Shown here in pieces: positions 30,301 through 37,428 of a stretch of 46,445 bases of DNA (position 1 is its first letter; each line of letters opens with the position of its first letter). Below the pieces are notes generated by a model. The model had not been told where the DNA came from, searched no databases, and worked only from the letters and a program-made list of their open reading frames with translations. Origin of the DNA: an uncultured Alphaproteobacteria bacterium (GTDB lineage Bacteria; Pseudomonadota; Alphaproteobacteria; HIMB59); NCBI GenBank assembly GCA_902616855.1, contig CACMUL010000001.1, positions 196,137-242,581 of the forward strand, read 5' to 3'. The position numbers were made by a program, and so were the translations under genes.

Positions 30301-31503
30301 TTTAAAAATATCAAAAAGGGCTTCCTCTCGTGAATTATTTTTATCAGCTACAAGTGAATTAATAACACCTAAATTGCCTGTAGCTTGATTGGCATTGATA
30401 ACAGAGAATTGGTTTACAGATAATTCCTGTAATCTTTTAAAAAATTCTTCGCTTAATAAAGTTCCAGCTTCAGCATATACCAACCCATTGTCATAATTAA
30501 CAATATCATTAGATAAATAAAAGCCGTATAAATCCTCTTCTTTAAAAAAGAATTTGTTAATTTTTTTATCATTTATTTCTTTAAGTAATTTTAAAGACAA
30601 TTTTACATCTTTGTGAGCAACTACTTCATTACTATTAGGATCAACTAAATTAAATGGTAAATTTTTATATTTAAATTTATTTAAATCTAAGTTAACTACC
30701 CATCCACCTTTATTTTTTTTAAAATTAAAAGTCTCATAAAAATAGGTTAAGATTTCTTCCGAGGTCATTCCTGAAACTTTGTAAATATCTGGTTCAACTT
30801 TATTTTGTAGACACTCTTGTAAATAATTTTCTGAAGCTTTTGATGGTAGGGCCTGTAAGATTGTTGTAGATATCATCTTCTTTTTTCGATCGATTCTAAA
30901 GAAAAGATTATCTTTGTGATCAAATTCAAAATCCAACCAAGAACCTCTATATGGAATTATTCTCGCATTGTATAATACCTTTCCACTTGCATGAGTTTTA
31001 CCTTCATCATGATCAAAAAATACACCTGGTGATCTATGTAGCTGACTTACAACAACTCTTTCAGTTCCATTGACAACAAAGGTTCCATTGTTTGTCATCA
31101 GAGGCAAGTCACCTAGATAAACTACTTGCTCTTTTATATCTCTTAATGATTTTTCTTCGGTTTCTTCATTGATATCCCATATTATAAGTCGAAATGTAAC
31201 CATTAGAGAGGCTGAAAAAGTTAAACCCTTCCTTCTACACTCATCTACATCGTACTTAGGGTTATCGAGATAATAATCTATATAGTGAAGTTCAGATTTA
31301 CCTGCATAGTCTTTTATGGGAAAGACAGAATTAAAGACTTCTTGCAAGCCTGTATTTGAACGGTTCTCTGCTGATTTTCCTAATTGAAGAAATTTATCAT
31401 AGGAAATTTTTTGGATATCAACTAAATTTGGTACTTCGATCGTTTTACCGATCTTACCAAAGGAATAGCGAATTCGTTTTTTTTCTGTAAAGCTAAGTGG
31501 CAT
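27307..31503 (-). CDS. rpoB: DNA-directed RNA polymerase subunit beta
   Basis: The 1398-residue beta subunit, forming one pincer of the polymerase cleft and part of the active centre. Visible are the rifampicin-pocket region [17 protein letters not shown] followed by [14 protein letters not shown], with the usual susceptible-type His, Arg and Ser residues; [53 protein letters not shown] (template and nucleotide contacts); and the C-terminal [18 protein letters not shown] clamp region. The length, somewhat above E. coli (1342), is ordinary for alphaproteobacteria. It lies 25 nt after rplL, with no visible terminator or attenuator between them. Confidence 0.98.
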   Translation of the reverse strand: MPLSFTEKKRIRYSFGKIGKTIEVPNLVDIQKISYDKFLQLGKSAENRSNTGLQEVFNSVFPIKDYAGKSELHYIDYYLDNPKYDVDECRRKGLTFSASLMVTFRLIIWDINEETEEKSLRDIKEQVVYLGDLPLMTNNGTFVVNGTERVVVSQLHRSPGVFFDHDEGKTHASGKVLYNARIIPYRGSWLDFEFDHKDNLFFRIDRKKKMISTTILQALPSKASENYLQECLQNKVEPDIYKVSGMTSEEILTYFYETFNFKKNKGGWVVNLDLNKFKYKNLPFNLVDPNSNEVVAHKDVKLSLKLLKEINDKKINKFFFKEEDLYGFYLSNDIVNYDNGLVYAEAGTLLSEEFFKRLQELSVNQFSVINANQATGNLGVINSLVADKNNSREEALFDIFKILRPGEPPTLEASNFLFQNMFFSEDRYDLSEVGRVKLNTYLSLDKNNKTRILSKSDILAVAKKLFDMKTESAGKDDIDHLGNRRVRSVGELIENQYRIGLVRMERAIREKMGTVDIESIMPQDLVNSKPIQTVLKEFTGTSQLSQFMDQTNPLSEITHKRRISALGPGGLTRERAGFEVRDVHTTHYGRICPIETPEGSNIGLINSLSSFARINQYGFIETPYRKIVKGTVTDEVIYLNADEEENYTIAQANSPINQNNKFSEEQVSCRRRGDFIFCDSSEIDFMDVNPQQLVSVAASLIPFLENDDANRALMGSNMMRQAVPLVKSEAPLVGTGFESKVARDSGAVVIAKNSGYIHQVDSSRIVIRSDSKNISKDKSGVDIYNLKKFQRSNQSTAINQKPIVKIGDYVERGDIIADGPSTDLGELALGRNLLVGFMPWNGYNFEDSIIMSERVVHEDRYTSIHIEEFEVLCRDTKLGPEEITRDMPNVGDESITNLDEAGIVYIGSEVKPGDILVGKVSPKGDSPITPEEKLLRAIFSEKAADVKDTSLRLPTGYSGVVVDVQVLVRRGVEKDERTIAIERVEIDRLAKDRDDEKNILENNYKQNLISIFKNKKAATNVDVFTKGNNIEEESLVSKPIEILEQIQVDDSLSMETFSSQKKIFSDAVILLDKKFQNKIEKIQSGDDLLPGVLKVVKVFVAVKRKLQAGDKMAGRHGNKGVISKIVPIEDMPFLEDGTPVDVLLNPLGVPSRMNIGQILETHLGWAAYGIGKQISISLDMARKEGNIVQLKDSLSSFYENNKDSNIEINKMNDDQLIELAKNLEKGVTFATPVFDGTNTHEITNLLDKAGFDNSGQVHLYDGRSGERFERKVTVGYKYILKLHHLIDDKIHARSIGPYSLVTQQPLGGKAQFGGQRFGEMEVWALEAYGASNTLQEILTIKSDDVAGRTKVYEALIRGDYNFESGIPESFHVLVKELKSLGLNVELIETDPTVNRENA

Positions 31504-31528
31504 ATTATATAGAACCTATAATAACTAA

Positions 31529-31903
31529 TTATTTAAGTTCTACTTTTGCGCCTGCGGCTTCTAGCTGTGTCTTCATAGCTTCAGCCTCTTCTTTCTTAGC
31601 TCCTTCTTTTAAAGTTTTTGGAGCACCTTCAACCATATCTTTAGCTTCTTTCAAACCAAGACCTGTTATAGCTCTTACTTCTTTAATAACATTAATTTTT
31701 TGATCTCCGGCTGCTGTCAACACAACATCAAAAGCATCTTTTTCTTCTGCTGCATCCGCTGCAGGAGCTGCTCCACCTGCTGCTACTGCTACAGGTGCCG
31801 CTGCTGTTACACCCCATTTTTCTTCTAAAAGTTTTGAAAGTTCTGCTGCTTCCATTACTGTTAGTGTTGATAGTTCATCAACAATTTTATTTAAATCTGC
31901 CAT
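31529..31903 (-). CDS. rplL: 50S ribosomal protein L7/L12
   Basis: bL12, the multicopy stalk protein that recruits translational GTPases. It is 124 residues: an N-terminal dimerisation domain (about 1-33), an Ala/Gly-rich hinge ([19 protein letters not shown]) and the factor-binding C domain with [21 protein letters not shown] purine-rich GGGAGAG lies 7-8 nt before the ATG, one of the clearest ribosome-binding sites in the block, as expected for the most abundant ribosomal protein. Confidence 0.98.
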   Translation of the reverse strand: MADLNKIVDELSTLTVMEAAELSKLLEEKWGVTAAAPVAVAAGGAAPAADAAEEKDAFDVVLTAAGDQKINVIKEVRAITGLGLKEAKDMVEGAPKTLKEGAKKEEAEAMKTQLEAAGAKVELK

Positions 31904-31922
31904 TTTTTTTGTCTCTCCCTAA

Positions 31923-32429
31923 TTAGTCTTTTTTGTTTTGTAGTATTGAAATAATATCCTGATCTGGTCTTTGTAATAATCTTACAAGCTTTGAAGCAGG
32001 AGCATTGATCAATCCAACTATTTTTCCTCTTATTTCTTCAAGAGAAGGTAAAGTTGCAACCTTTGCTATATCCTCTTTTGAATATAACTGGTTATCAAAA
32101 AAAGCTGCCTCTGCAGATAGCTTTTTTAAATCTTTTTCAAATTTTTTACAAACTTTTGCAGTTCCAACAGGGTTATTTGTAAAAATTAATAATTTTTGAT
32201 TAGATAAAAAATCAGTTAGGCCTTTTTTTTCGTCATTTTTATTAACAAAAATTTTAACAATATTATTCTTAGAAACTTTAGTTACACCATCATTATTTCT
32301 AATTTCAGTTCGAAATTCGATCATTTCTTTTACTGACATCTCTGAAAATGATGCAATAAATATAGCAGAGTAATCCTTTGACATTTGATCAAGGTTTTCA
32401 ATATATTGTTGTTTTTCTGCTTTATTCAT
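31923..32429 (-). CDS. rplJ: 50S ribosomal protein L10
   Basis: uL10, the base of the L7/L12 stalk. It is 168 residues: a globular rRNA-binding N domain (MNKAEKQQYIENLDQM, with IIFIASFSEM-like AIFIASFSEMSVKEM), then a C-terminal helix ending LQRPDQDIISILQNKKD that binds L12 dimers. In E. coli L10 with L12 represses this operon through the rplJ leader; here rplA abuts rplJ directly (1-nt overlap), so no such leader exists at this point. Confidence 0.97.
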   Translation of the reverse strand: MNKAEKQQYIENLDQMSKDYSAIFIASFSEMSVKEMIEFRTEIRNNDGVTKVSKNNIVKIFVNKNDEKKGLTDFLSNQKLLIFTNNPVGTAKVCKKFEKDLKKLSAEAAFFDNQLYSKEDIAKVATLPSLEEIRGKIVGLINAPASKLVRLLQRPDQDIISILQNKKD

Positions 32430-33103
32430 TATATCTCAACCCTTAAACCAAAACCCATAGAAGAAGATATATAAACAGAATTCACAAAATTACCCTTCAA
32501 TCCTGATGGTTTTATTTTTTTTATTTCATCAATAAAAGAAGTTACGTTTTCAGTTAATTTACTTTCGTCAAAACTAACCTTACCTAAAGCGGCATGTATA
32601 GTTCCTGCTTTATCATTTTTATATGCTACAAGACCTTTATTAATATTTTCAATTGTACTTTTTATATCATTTGTAACAGTGCTTGTTTTAGGATTAGGCA
32701 TTAAACCTTTTGGGCCTAAAATTTTAGCTATTTTACTTACAACGGACATCATGTCTGGAGTAGCTACTATTACATCTACATCAATCTTTTTTTCAAGAGT
32801 GGCAACCAAATCATCTCCTCCAACATGTTTAGCACCAGCTGCTTTAGCCTCCTCTGCAGCTTTTCCTTGAGCAAAAACTGCTATTTGAACTTTTTTTCCT
32901 AAACCATGAGGCGGTATAAAACTACCTCTGACATTTTGATCAGACTGCTTAGAGTCAATACCTGTATTGATCGATACTTCTAAAGACTCGTCAAATTTAA
33001 CATATTTTTTTTCTTTGATAATTTTAACTGCATCAGATATTTTATATGACTTCGTAAAGTCTATACCTTCAATCTGTTTTTTTTTGTTTTTAGTTAAATT
33101 CAT
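32429..33103 (-). CDS. rplA: 50S ribosomal protein L1
   Basis: uL1, the mobile L1 stalk protein that helps eject E-site tRNA, and a translational repressor of rplK-rplA in E. coli. It is 224 residues, with the family signatures GRG-type FIPPHGLGKKVQIAVFAQG and KILGPKGLMPNPKTSTVT, and the C-terminal GNFVNSVYISSSMGFGLRV. Length is slightly below the usual 230. It overlaps rplK by 1 nt. Confidence 0.98.
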   Translation of the reverse strand: MNLTKNKKKQIEGIDFTKSYKISDAVKIIKEKKYVKFDESLEVSINTGIDSKQSDQNVRGSFIPPHGLGKKVQIAVFAQGKAAEEAKAAGAKHVGGDDLVATLEKKIDVDVIVATPDMMSVVSKIAKILGPKGLMPNPKTSTVTNDIKSTIENINKGLVAYKNDKAGTIHAALGKVSFDESKLTENVTSFIDEIKKIKPSGLKGNFVNSVYISSSMGFGLRVEI

Positions 33104-33528
33104 TATACAACTTCCATTCCCATTGACCTTGCTGATCCAAGTATTATTTTTGATGCTTGATCAACATCATATGCATTGAGATCTTCTAATTTTTCTTTTG
33201 CTATCTCTTCTACCTGTTTCATTGTAACCTTACCTAATTTTGCTCTACCAGGTGTTTGACAACCTTTTTTTATTTTTGCAGCTTTTTTTAGATAAAAAGT
33301 AACGGGTGGTTTTTTTGTGACAAAATCAAATGATCTATCCTTGTATGCAGTAATTATAGTTGGGATAGGTGCACCTTTTTCTAAATCTTTTGTCTTGTCG
33401 TTAAACTGTTTACAAAAATCTTGGATGTTTAATCCCTTTTGACCCAAAGCAGGGCCTACAGGAGGTGCCGGATTAGCTGAACCAGCTGGAATTTGTAATT
33501 TTATATATCCTAAAATTTCTTTAGCCAT
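33103..33528 (-). CDS. rplK: 50S ribosomal protein L11
   Basis: uL11, of the GTPase-associated centre. It is 141 residues: a flexible N domain with the proline-rich [20 protein letters not shown] (thiostrepton-site prolines present), and an RNA-binding C domain ending [15 protein letters not shown]. It lies 4 nt after nusG, the standard order. Confidence 0.98.
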   Translation of the reverse strand: MAKEILGYIKLQIPAGSANPAPPVGPALGQKGLNIQDFCKQFNDKTKDLEKGAPIPTIITAYKDRSFDFVTKKPPVTFYLKKAAKIKKGCQTPGRAKLGKVTMKQVEEIAKEKLEDLNAYDVDQASKIILGSARSMGMEVV

Positions 33529-33532
33529 GCTA

Positions 33533-34078
33533 TTAGCCCTTAACCACTTGTGAATAATCTAGTTCTAAAGGTGTCGGTCTCCCAAAAATTGAAACGGACA
33601 CTTTAAGCTTTTGTCTTGAACTGTCAACCTCTTCTATGATACCACTAAATGAAGCAAATGGACCATCGGACACCTTAATCTGTTCACCAACTTCATACTC
33701 AAACTTAGGTTTAGGATTATCAACACCTTCAGTAATGTCTTGTAATAATTTGGAAACTTCTCGTTCAGATATGGCAATTGGCTTATCTTTTGTTCCAAGA
33801 AAATTTGAAACTTTCGGTATATCTCTAACTAAATGCCATGTGTCATCGTTCATAATCATCTTAATTAAAACATACCCTGGGAAAAATTTTTTTTCAGAGT
33901 TAACTCTCACACCCCTTCTCACTTCAACAACTGCTTGAGTTGGAACAGATACTTCAGATATGGAGTCTTCTAAATTGACTTTTTTTGCCTCATCTAAAAT
34001 TGAGTCTGCAACTTTCTTCTCAAAGCCAGAGTGGCAGTGTACAACATACCACTTTGATGTATCTGTATTTTCAACCAT
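33533..34078 (-). CDS. nusG: Transcription elongation/antitermination factor NusG
   Basis: A 181-residue NusG. The N-terminal NGN domain (about 8-115) begins [19 protein letters not shown] and includes [10 protein letters not shown], which contacts the RNA polymerase clamp. The KOW domain (about 125-180) reads [20 protein letters not shown] and contacts Rho or S10. Length matches E. coli (181). It lies 4 nt after secE. Confidence 0.98.
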   Translation of the reverse strand: MVENTDTSKWYVVHCHSGFEKKVADSILDEAKKVNLEDSISEVSVPTQAVVEVRRGVRVNSEKKFFPGYVLIKMIMNDDTWHLVRDIPKVSNFLGTKDKPIAISEREVSKLLQDITEGVDNPKPKFEYEVGEQIKVSDGPFASFSGIIEEVDSSRQKLKVSVSIFGRPTPLELDYSQVVKG

Positions 34079-34082
34079 TAAA

Positions 34083-34268
34083 TTATCCTAGAACTATTCT
34101 CACGATAAAAGAAAAAAATTGGTCTAAGAGCATTAAAATAATTGCAGCAATACTAATTACAACCAAAACGATACCTGCTGATGTGAAAGTTTCTCTCTTG
34201 GAGGGCCAGGTAACTTTAGATACCTCCTGTCGAACTTCTCTTAAATATTTAGCAGGATTAAATTTCAT
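34083..34268 (-). CDS. secE: Preprotein translocase subunit SecE
   Basis: A 61-residue SecE, the small clamp subunit of SecYEG. The conserved amphipathic helix reads LREVRQEVSKVTWPSKRET (with the W-P-S/T motif), followed by one membrane helix (about 34-56). This is the short single-span form usual in alphaproteobacteria. The start at 34268 is preferred; an in-frame ATG at 34304 lies inside tRNA-Trp, whose 3' end is 17 nt upstream of the chosen ATG. Confidence 0.95.
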   Translation of the reverse strand: MKFNPAKYLREVRQEVSKVTWPSKRETFTSAGIVLVVISIAAIILMLLDQFFSFIVRIVLG

Positions 34269-34285
34269 ATTTTTATTTATATATT

Positions 34286-34361
34286 TGGCAGGAGTGGCAG
34301 GCATCGAACCCGCAACCTCCGGTTTTGGAGACCGGCGCTCTACCAGTTGAGCTACACTCCT
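34286..34361 (-). tRNA. tRNA-Trp(CCA)
   Basis: A 76-nt cloverleaf on the minus strand with encoded CCA. The acceptor pairs AGGAGTG with CACTCCT, the anticodon stem CCGGT/ACCGG carries the loop CTCCAAA (anticodon CCA), and the T loop is TTCGATG. It lies between tuf (29 nt upstream) and secE, the conserved proteobacterial position, and is presumably processed from the tuf-secE transcript. Confidence 0.97.
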
Positions 34362-34390
34362 TCATATTAGTATTACTGCAGAGAATATTT

Positions 34391-35581
34391 TTATTCGATA
34401 ATCTCTGAAACAACTCCTGAGCCAACAGTTCTACCGCCTTCACGAATAGCAAAACGTAAATTGTTATTCATTGCGATAGGAGCAAGTAACTCAACTTCAA
34501 GTGTAATATTATCTCCAGGCATTACCATTTCAGTACCTTCAGGTAATTTAATTGAACCAGTAACATCAGTGGTTCTAAAATAAAACTGAGGTCTGTAATT
34601 TGCAAAGAAAGGAGTGTGTCTTCCACCCTCTTCTTTGCTTAAAGCGTAAATCTCTGCTTTAAATTTTTTGTGAGGTTTGATACTACCAGGAGCTGCCAAA
34701 ACTTGGCCTCTTTCAACCTCTTCCTTTTTAGTTCCGCGAAGAAGAGCACCAATGTTATCTCCGGCTTCACCTGAGTCTAATAGTTTTCTAAACATCTCAA
34801 CTCCGGTACAAACTGTTTTGGTTGTATCTTTTAAACCAATAATTTCAATTTCTTCACCTGGTTTAATAACGCCTTGTTCAACTCTTCCAGTAACAACAGT
34901 ACCTCTTCCAGAAATAGAAAATACGTCTTCAACTGGCATTAAGAAGGGTTTATCTAATTCTCTCGTAGGAGCAGGGATATACTCGTCAATTTTTGACATT
35001 AATTCAATAATTGAATTTTTACCGATGTTTTCATCTCTGTCTTCTACTGCTGCGAGTGCTGATCCTTTAACAATAGGAATATCATCTCCAGGAAAATCAT
35101 ATTTTGAGAGTAGTTCTCTTATTTCGACTTCTACAAGCTCTAATAATTCTTGATCATCAACTTGATCTACTTTGTTTAAATAAACAACTAGTGCAGGTAC
35201 ACCTACCTGTCTAGCTAAAAGAATGTGTTCACGTGTTTGAGGCATTGGGCCGTCCGCTGCATTAACAACTAAAATACCTCCGTCCATCTGAGCAGCACCT
35301 GTAATCATATTTTTTACGTAGTCTGCGTGACCTGGGCAGTCGACGTGAGCATAGTGTCTTTTATCAGTTGAATACTCGACGTGCGCTGTTGAAATTGTTA
35401 TACCTCTCTCTTTTTCTTCAGGAGCTTTATCAATTTCATCATAGGCCGTAAACTCTGCACCACCTTTTTCTGCCAAAACTTTTGTTATTGCCGCAGTAAG
35501 TGTAGTTTTACCATGGTCGACGTGACCGATAGTTCCGATGTTGACGTGTTCTTTCGATCTGTCAAATTTTTCTTTAGTCAT
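34391..35581 (-). CDS. tuf: Elongation factor Tu
   Basis: The 396-residue GTPase that brings aminoacyl-tRNA to the ribosome. The G domain shows [11 protein letters not shown] (from residue 19), switch I with [24 protein letters not shown] and NKVD; domains II and III follow with [13 protein letters not shown] and [21 protein letters not shown]. The kirromycin/EF-Ts contact regions look normal. A GAGG lies about 13 nt before the ATG. It is the only tuf in the window, because the second slot after fusA is empty. Confidence 0.98.
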   Translation of the reverse strand: MTKEKFDRSKEHVNIGTIGHVDHGKTTLTAAITKVLAEKGGAEFTAYDEIDKAPEEKERGITISTAHVEYSTDKRHYAHVDCPGHADYVKNMITGAAQMDGGILVVNAADGPMPQTREHILLARQVGVPALVVYLNKVDQVDDQELLELVEVEIRELLSKYDFPGDDIPIVKGSALAAVEDRDENIGKNSIIELMSKIDEYIPAPTRELDKPFLMPVEDVFSISGRGTVVTGRVEQGVIKPGEEIEIIGLKDTTKTVCTGVEMFRKLLDSGEAGDNIGALLRGTKKEEVERGQVLAAPGSIKPHKKFKAEIYALSKEEGGRHTPFFANYRPQFYFRTTDVTGSIKLPEGTEMVMPGDNITLEVELLAPIAMNNNLRFAIREGGRTVGSGVVSEIIE

Positions 35582-35632
35582 TTTAAGTTGTTACCTCTTT
35601 TTAATATCTATTACTTAATTTTTCAATGTACT

Positions 35633-35706
35633 TGGAGCGGGTGAAGGGAATCGAACCCTCGTAGCCAGCTTGGAAGGCTGGAGCTTTACCATTAAGCTAC
35701 ACCCGC
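35633..35706 (-). tRNA. tRNA-Gly(TCC)
   Basis: A 74-nt cloverleaf on the minus strand with encoded CCA. The acceptor pairs GCGGGTG with CACCCGC, the anticodon stem CCAGC/GCTGG carries loop CTTCCAA (anticodon TCC, decoding GGR), and the T loop is TTCGATT. It lies 51 nt upstream of tuf and 104 nt downstream of tRNA-Tyr, the usual alphaproteobacterial order. Confidence 0.97.
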
Positions 35707-35718
35707 GATTCAGCGGGT
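35701..35718 (-). other. Inverted repeat spanning the tRNA-Gly 5' end
   Basis: The sequence ACCCGC-6-GCGGGT overlaps the first six acceptor bases of tRNA-Gly. In the precursor the leader copy could pair with the 5' acceptor strand in place of the tRNA 3' strand. It may be chance, a processing determinant or a remnant of a former tRNA end. Confidence 0.45.
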
Positions 35719-35810
35719 AACCACTTCAAAACATCCACAAAATCAAATCCTTGTGAGTTCCGATAAACTACTAATTTTTCTTTAAAATTCAATAAGAAAA
35801 GTGAAAAAAG

Positions 35811-35896
35811 TGGTGGAGGGAGTAGGATTCGAACCTACGTACACTTGCGTGAACAGATTTACAGTCTGCCGCCTTTAACCACTCGGCCATCCCTCC
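35811..35896 (-). tRNA. tRNA-Tyr(GTA)
   Basis: An 86-nt class II tRNA on the minus strand with encoded CCA. The acceptor pairs GGAGGGA with TCCCTCC (the D-side join is GGAGGGAT), the anticodon loop contains TGTAAAT (anticodon GTA), a long variable arm is present, and the T loop is TTCGAAT. It is the first gene of the 29-kb minus-strand block and is preceded by a good promoter. Confidence 0.97.
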
Positions 35897-35920
35897 AAAG
35901 TGTTTAAAATCAGGTGTTGA

Positions 35921-35948
35921 TTAATAGATAATTGTCTTTGAAAGTCAA
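35921..35948 (-). promoter_or_regulatory. Predicted sigma70-type promoter for tRNA-Tyr and the downstream block
   Basis: On the minus strand TTGACT (35943-35948) and TATTAA (35921-35926) are 16 nt apart in the 86-nt gap between tRNA-Tyr and the divergent rlmB. The -35 lies within a small inverted repeat (AAGTC-4-GACTT, 35942-35955). The inferred start (about 35914) leaves an 18-nt leader before the tRNA. It is the best candidate for the main promoter of tRNA-Tyr, tRNA-Gly, tuf and onward. Confidence 0.6.
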
Positions 35949-35982
35949 TAGACTTCCTTAATTTTTACTGTTATTTAAAATA

Positions 35983-36708
35983 ATGCTTATTTCAGGGGCT
36001 AATCCTTGCACTAATTGTATAATTCATAACTCTGATAAAATTATTGAAATTTTTATAAATATTGAGAGACAATCAACTTTTGCAAAATTGATAGAGCAAA
36101 ATAAACTTAATAATAAGACAAAGTTAATAAAGAAAAAGGATTTTATTAGACTTGGTATTAAAAATGATAGATTTATCAGTGATATAGTTATAAGAAGAGA
36201 AAAGTATAAACCATCCAATTTAGATGAAATTATTAAAAAAAATACCAAAAAATCTCTTATTATTGTAGCCGATCAGATTACAGACCAAAATAACCTAGGA
36301 AACATTATAAGAACGGCTCTTTTGATGGGAGCTGATGGTCTATTAATATCAGAGCATTCTTCGGCAGATATTAACGATGTAACGTCATTAACCTCGTCTG
36401 GAGCCGTTGAAGTATTGAAATATCATGTTTCAAAAAATATCAACAGAACAATAGAAGTTCTAAAAAAATCTGGCTATTGGACTTATTCCCTAGATATGAG
36501 TGGTCAGGAAATGAAAAGAGAATTTAATTTTGATAAAAAATCTGTCATCATTGTTGGAAGTGAAGGAAAGGGGATTAGAAGAAATATTTTAACAAAGAGT
36601 GACTTTAAAATAAGTATCCCTCAAGAAAATGTAGGTGGTATTGATAGTTATAATGCAGCAAATTCTCTAGCAATTGCTGCATATCATTTCAAAATTAGTA
36701 CTTTTTAA
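35983..36708 (+). CDS. rlmB: TrmH/SpoU-family rRNA 2'-O-ribose methyltransferase
   Basis: A 241-residue SPOUT methyltransferase resembling RlmB, which methylates G2251 in the 23S rRNA P loop. The N-terminal substrate-binding domain (about 1-75) starts ISGANPCTNCI, a diverged form of the G-x-H-x-V helix. The catalytic domain carries motif 1 DQITDQNNLGNIIRTA, motif 2 VIIVGSEGKGIRR and motif 3 IDSYNAANSLAIAAYH, which together form the SAM-binding trefoil knot. Motif 3 has SYNAAN where SLNVS is usual, so the exact target is less sure than the family. It is divergent from tRNA-Tyr and sits 41 nt upstream of tRNA-Thr. Confidence 0.85.
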   Translation: MLISGANPCTNCIIHNSDKIIEIFINIERQSTFAKLIEQNKLNNKTKLIKKKDFIRLGIKNDRFISDIVIRREKYKPSNLDEIIKKNTKKSLIIVADQITDQNNLGNIIRTALLMGADGLLISEHSSADINDVTSLTSSGAVEVLKYHVSKNINRTIEVLKKSGYWTYSLDMSGQEMKREFNFDKKSVIIVGSEGKGIRRNILTKSDFKISIPQENVGGIDSYNAANSLAIAAYHFKISTF

Positions 36709-36749
36709 ATATTGTTTATTTTAGATTTTAATATAAATAATAACACAAT

Positions 36750-36825
<76 letters not shown>

Positions 36826-36899
36826 TTCAATTTTATAAGAAACAAACCTTAAACACATATAATTGATTATTTTCAATACTTACATTAAGTTTAAAATCT

Positions 36900-37424
36900 A
36901 TGGTTTCGGATATTGATCAATTTGGGAGAGATACCACAAAAAATAATAATCCAAGTCTTTACGAAGAAAAGTCAAAGAAAATTTTAGACTCATTAGCTGA
37001 AATAAAAAATCAATTAGAAAATAAAGACTATAATCCAAACGTTGATGACTCATCACAAAGAATAAGAGCTAATTTAAAAAATAAATCTGATTTTGATAGA
37101 CTCAAATTAAAAATTGAATCTTTAGAAAAGAAAATTGATAATATTAATACATACCTAAATAATAAATCAAATATCAATCAAGTTCATGAACCGATGTCTC
37201 AGAAACTTGATGGGGACTTGAGTGTTTTTCATCAAATAGATAATCAATCATCAATGCAGCAGAACAAGTCATTACTGGTTCTTGAAAATGAAAATGGTTT
37301 AAATAAATCAAATTTTAATTTGTTTCGTTTTATAATGACAATAAATATTCTCTTTTTAGTATTAATTGGACTAATTGTTTATATAAAAAATATTCCATTA
37401 AAAGATATTCTAAAAATATTTTAA
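36900..37424 (+). CDS. Uncharacterised coiled-coil protein with C-terminal membrane anchor
   Basis: I do not recognise this 174-residue protein. Residues 1-60 are polar and Asn/Lys/Asp-rich. A heptad-like stretch (about 62-88, DRLKLKIESLEKKIDNINTY) suggests a coiled coil. A polar linker follows, and one strongly hydrophobic segment (about 143-163, FIMTINILFLVLIGLIVYI) near the C-terminus suggests a tail-anchored membrane protein with most of its mass in the cytoplasm. There is no signal peptide or catalytic motif. The 74-nt gap after tRNA-Thr includes only weak promoter-like hexamers, and no Shine-Dalgarno is clear. Its stop is 4 nt from the convergent fdhA stop. Base composition matches the neighbours, so recent transfer is not indicated. 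Confidence 0.8.
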   Translation: MVSDIDQFGRDTTKNNNPSLYEEKSKKILDSLAEIKNQLENKDYNPNVDDSSQRIRANLKNKSDFDRLKLKIESLEKKIDNINTYLNNKSNINQVHEPMSQKLDGDLSVFHQIDNQSSMQQNKSLLVLENENGLNKSNFNLFRFIMTINILFLVLIGLIVYIKNIPLKDILKIF

Positions 37425-37428
37425 GACT

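Noticed and set aside
34269..34304. Longer SecE starting at the ATG at 34304
   Set aside because: The extension lies inside tRNA-Trp and adds residues not found in SecE; the ATG at 34268 gives the normal N-terminus.
35707..35810. Additional tRNA or small RNA between tRNA-Gly and tRNA-Tyr
   Set aside because: No cloverleaf, T-loop consensus or stable long stem is visible in these 104 nt apart from the short repeat at the tRNA-Gly end.
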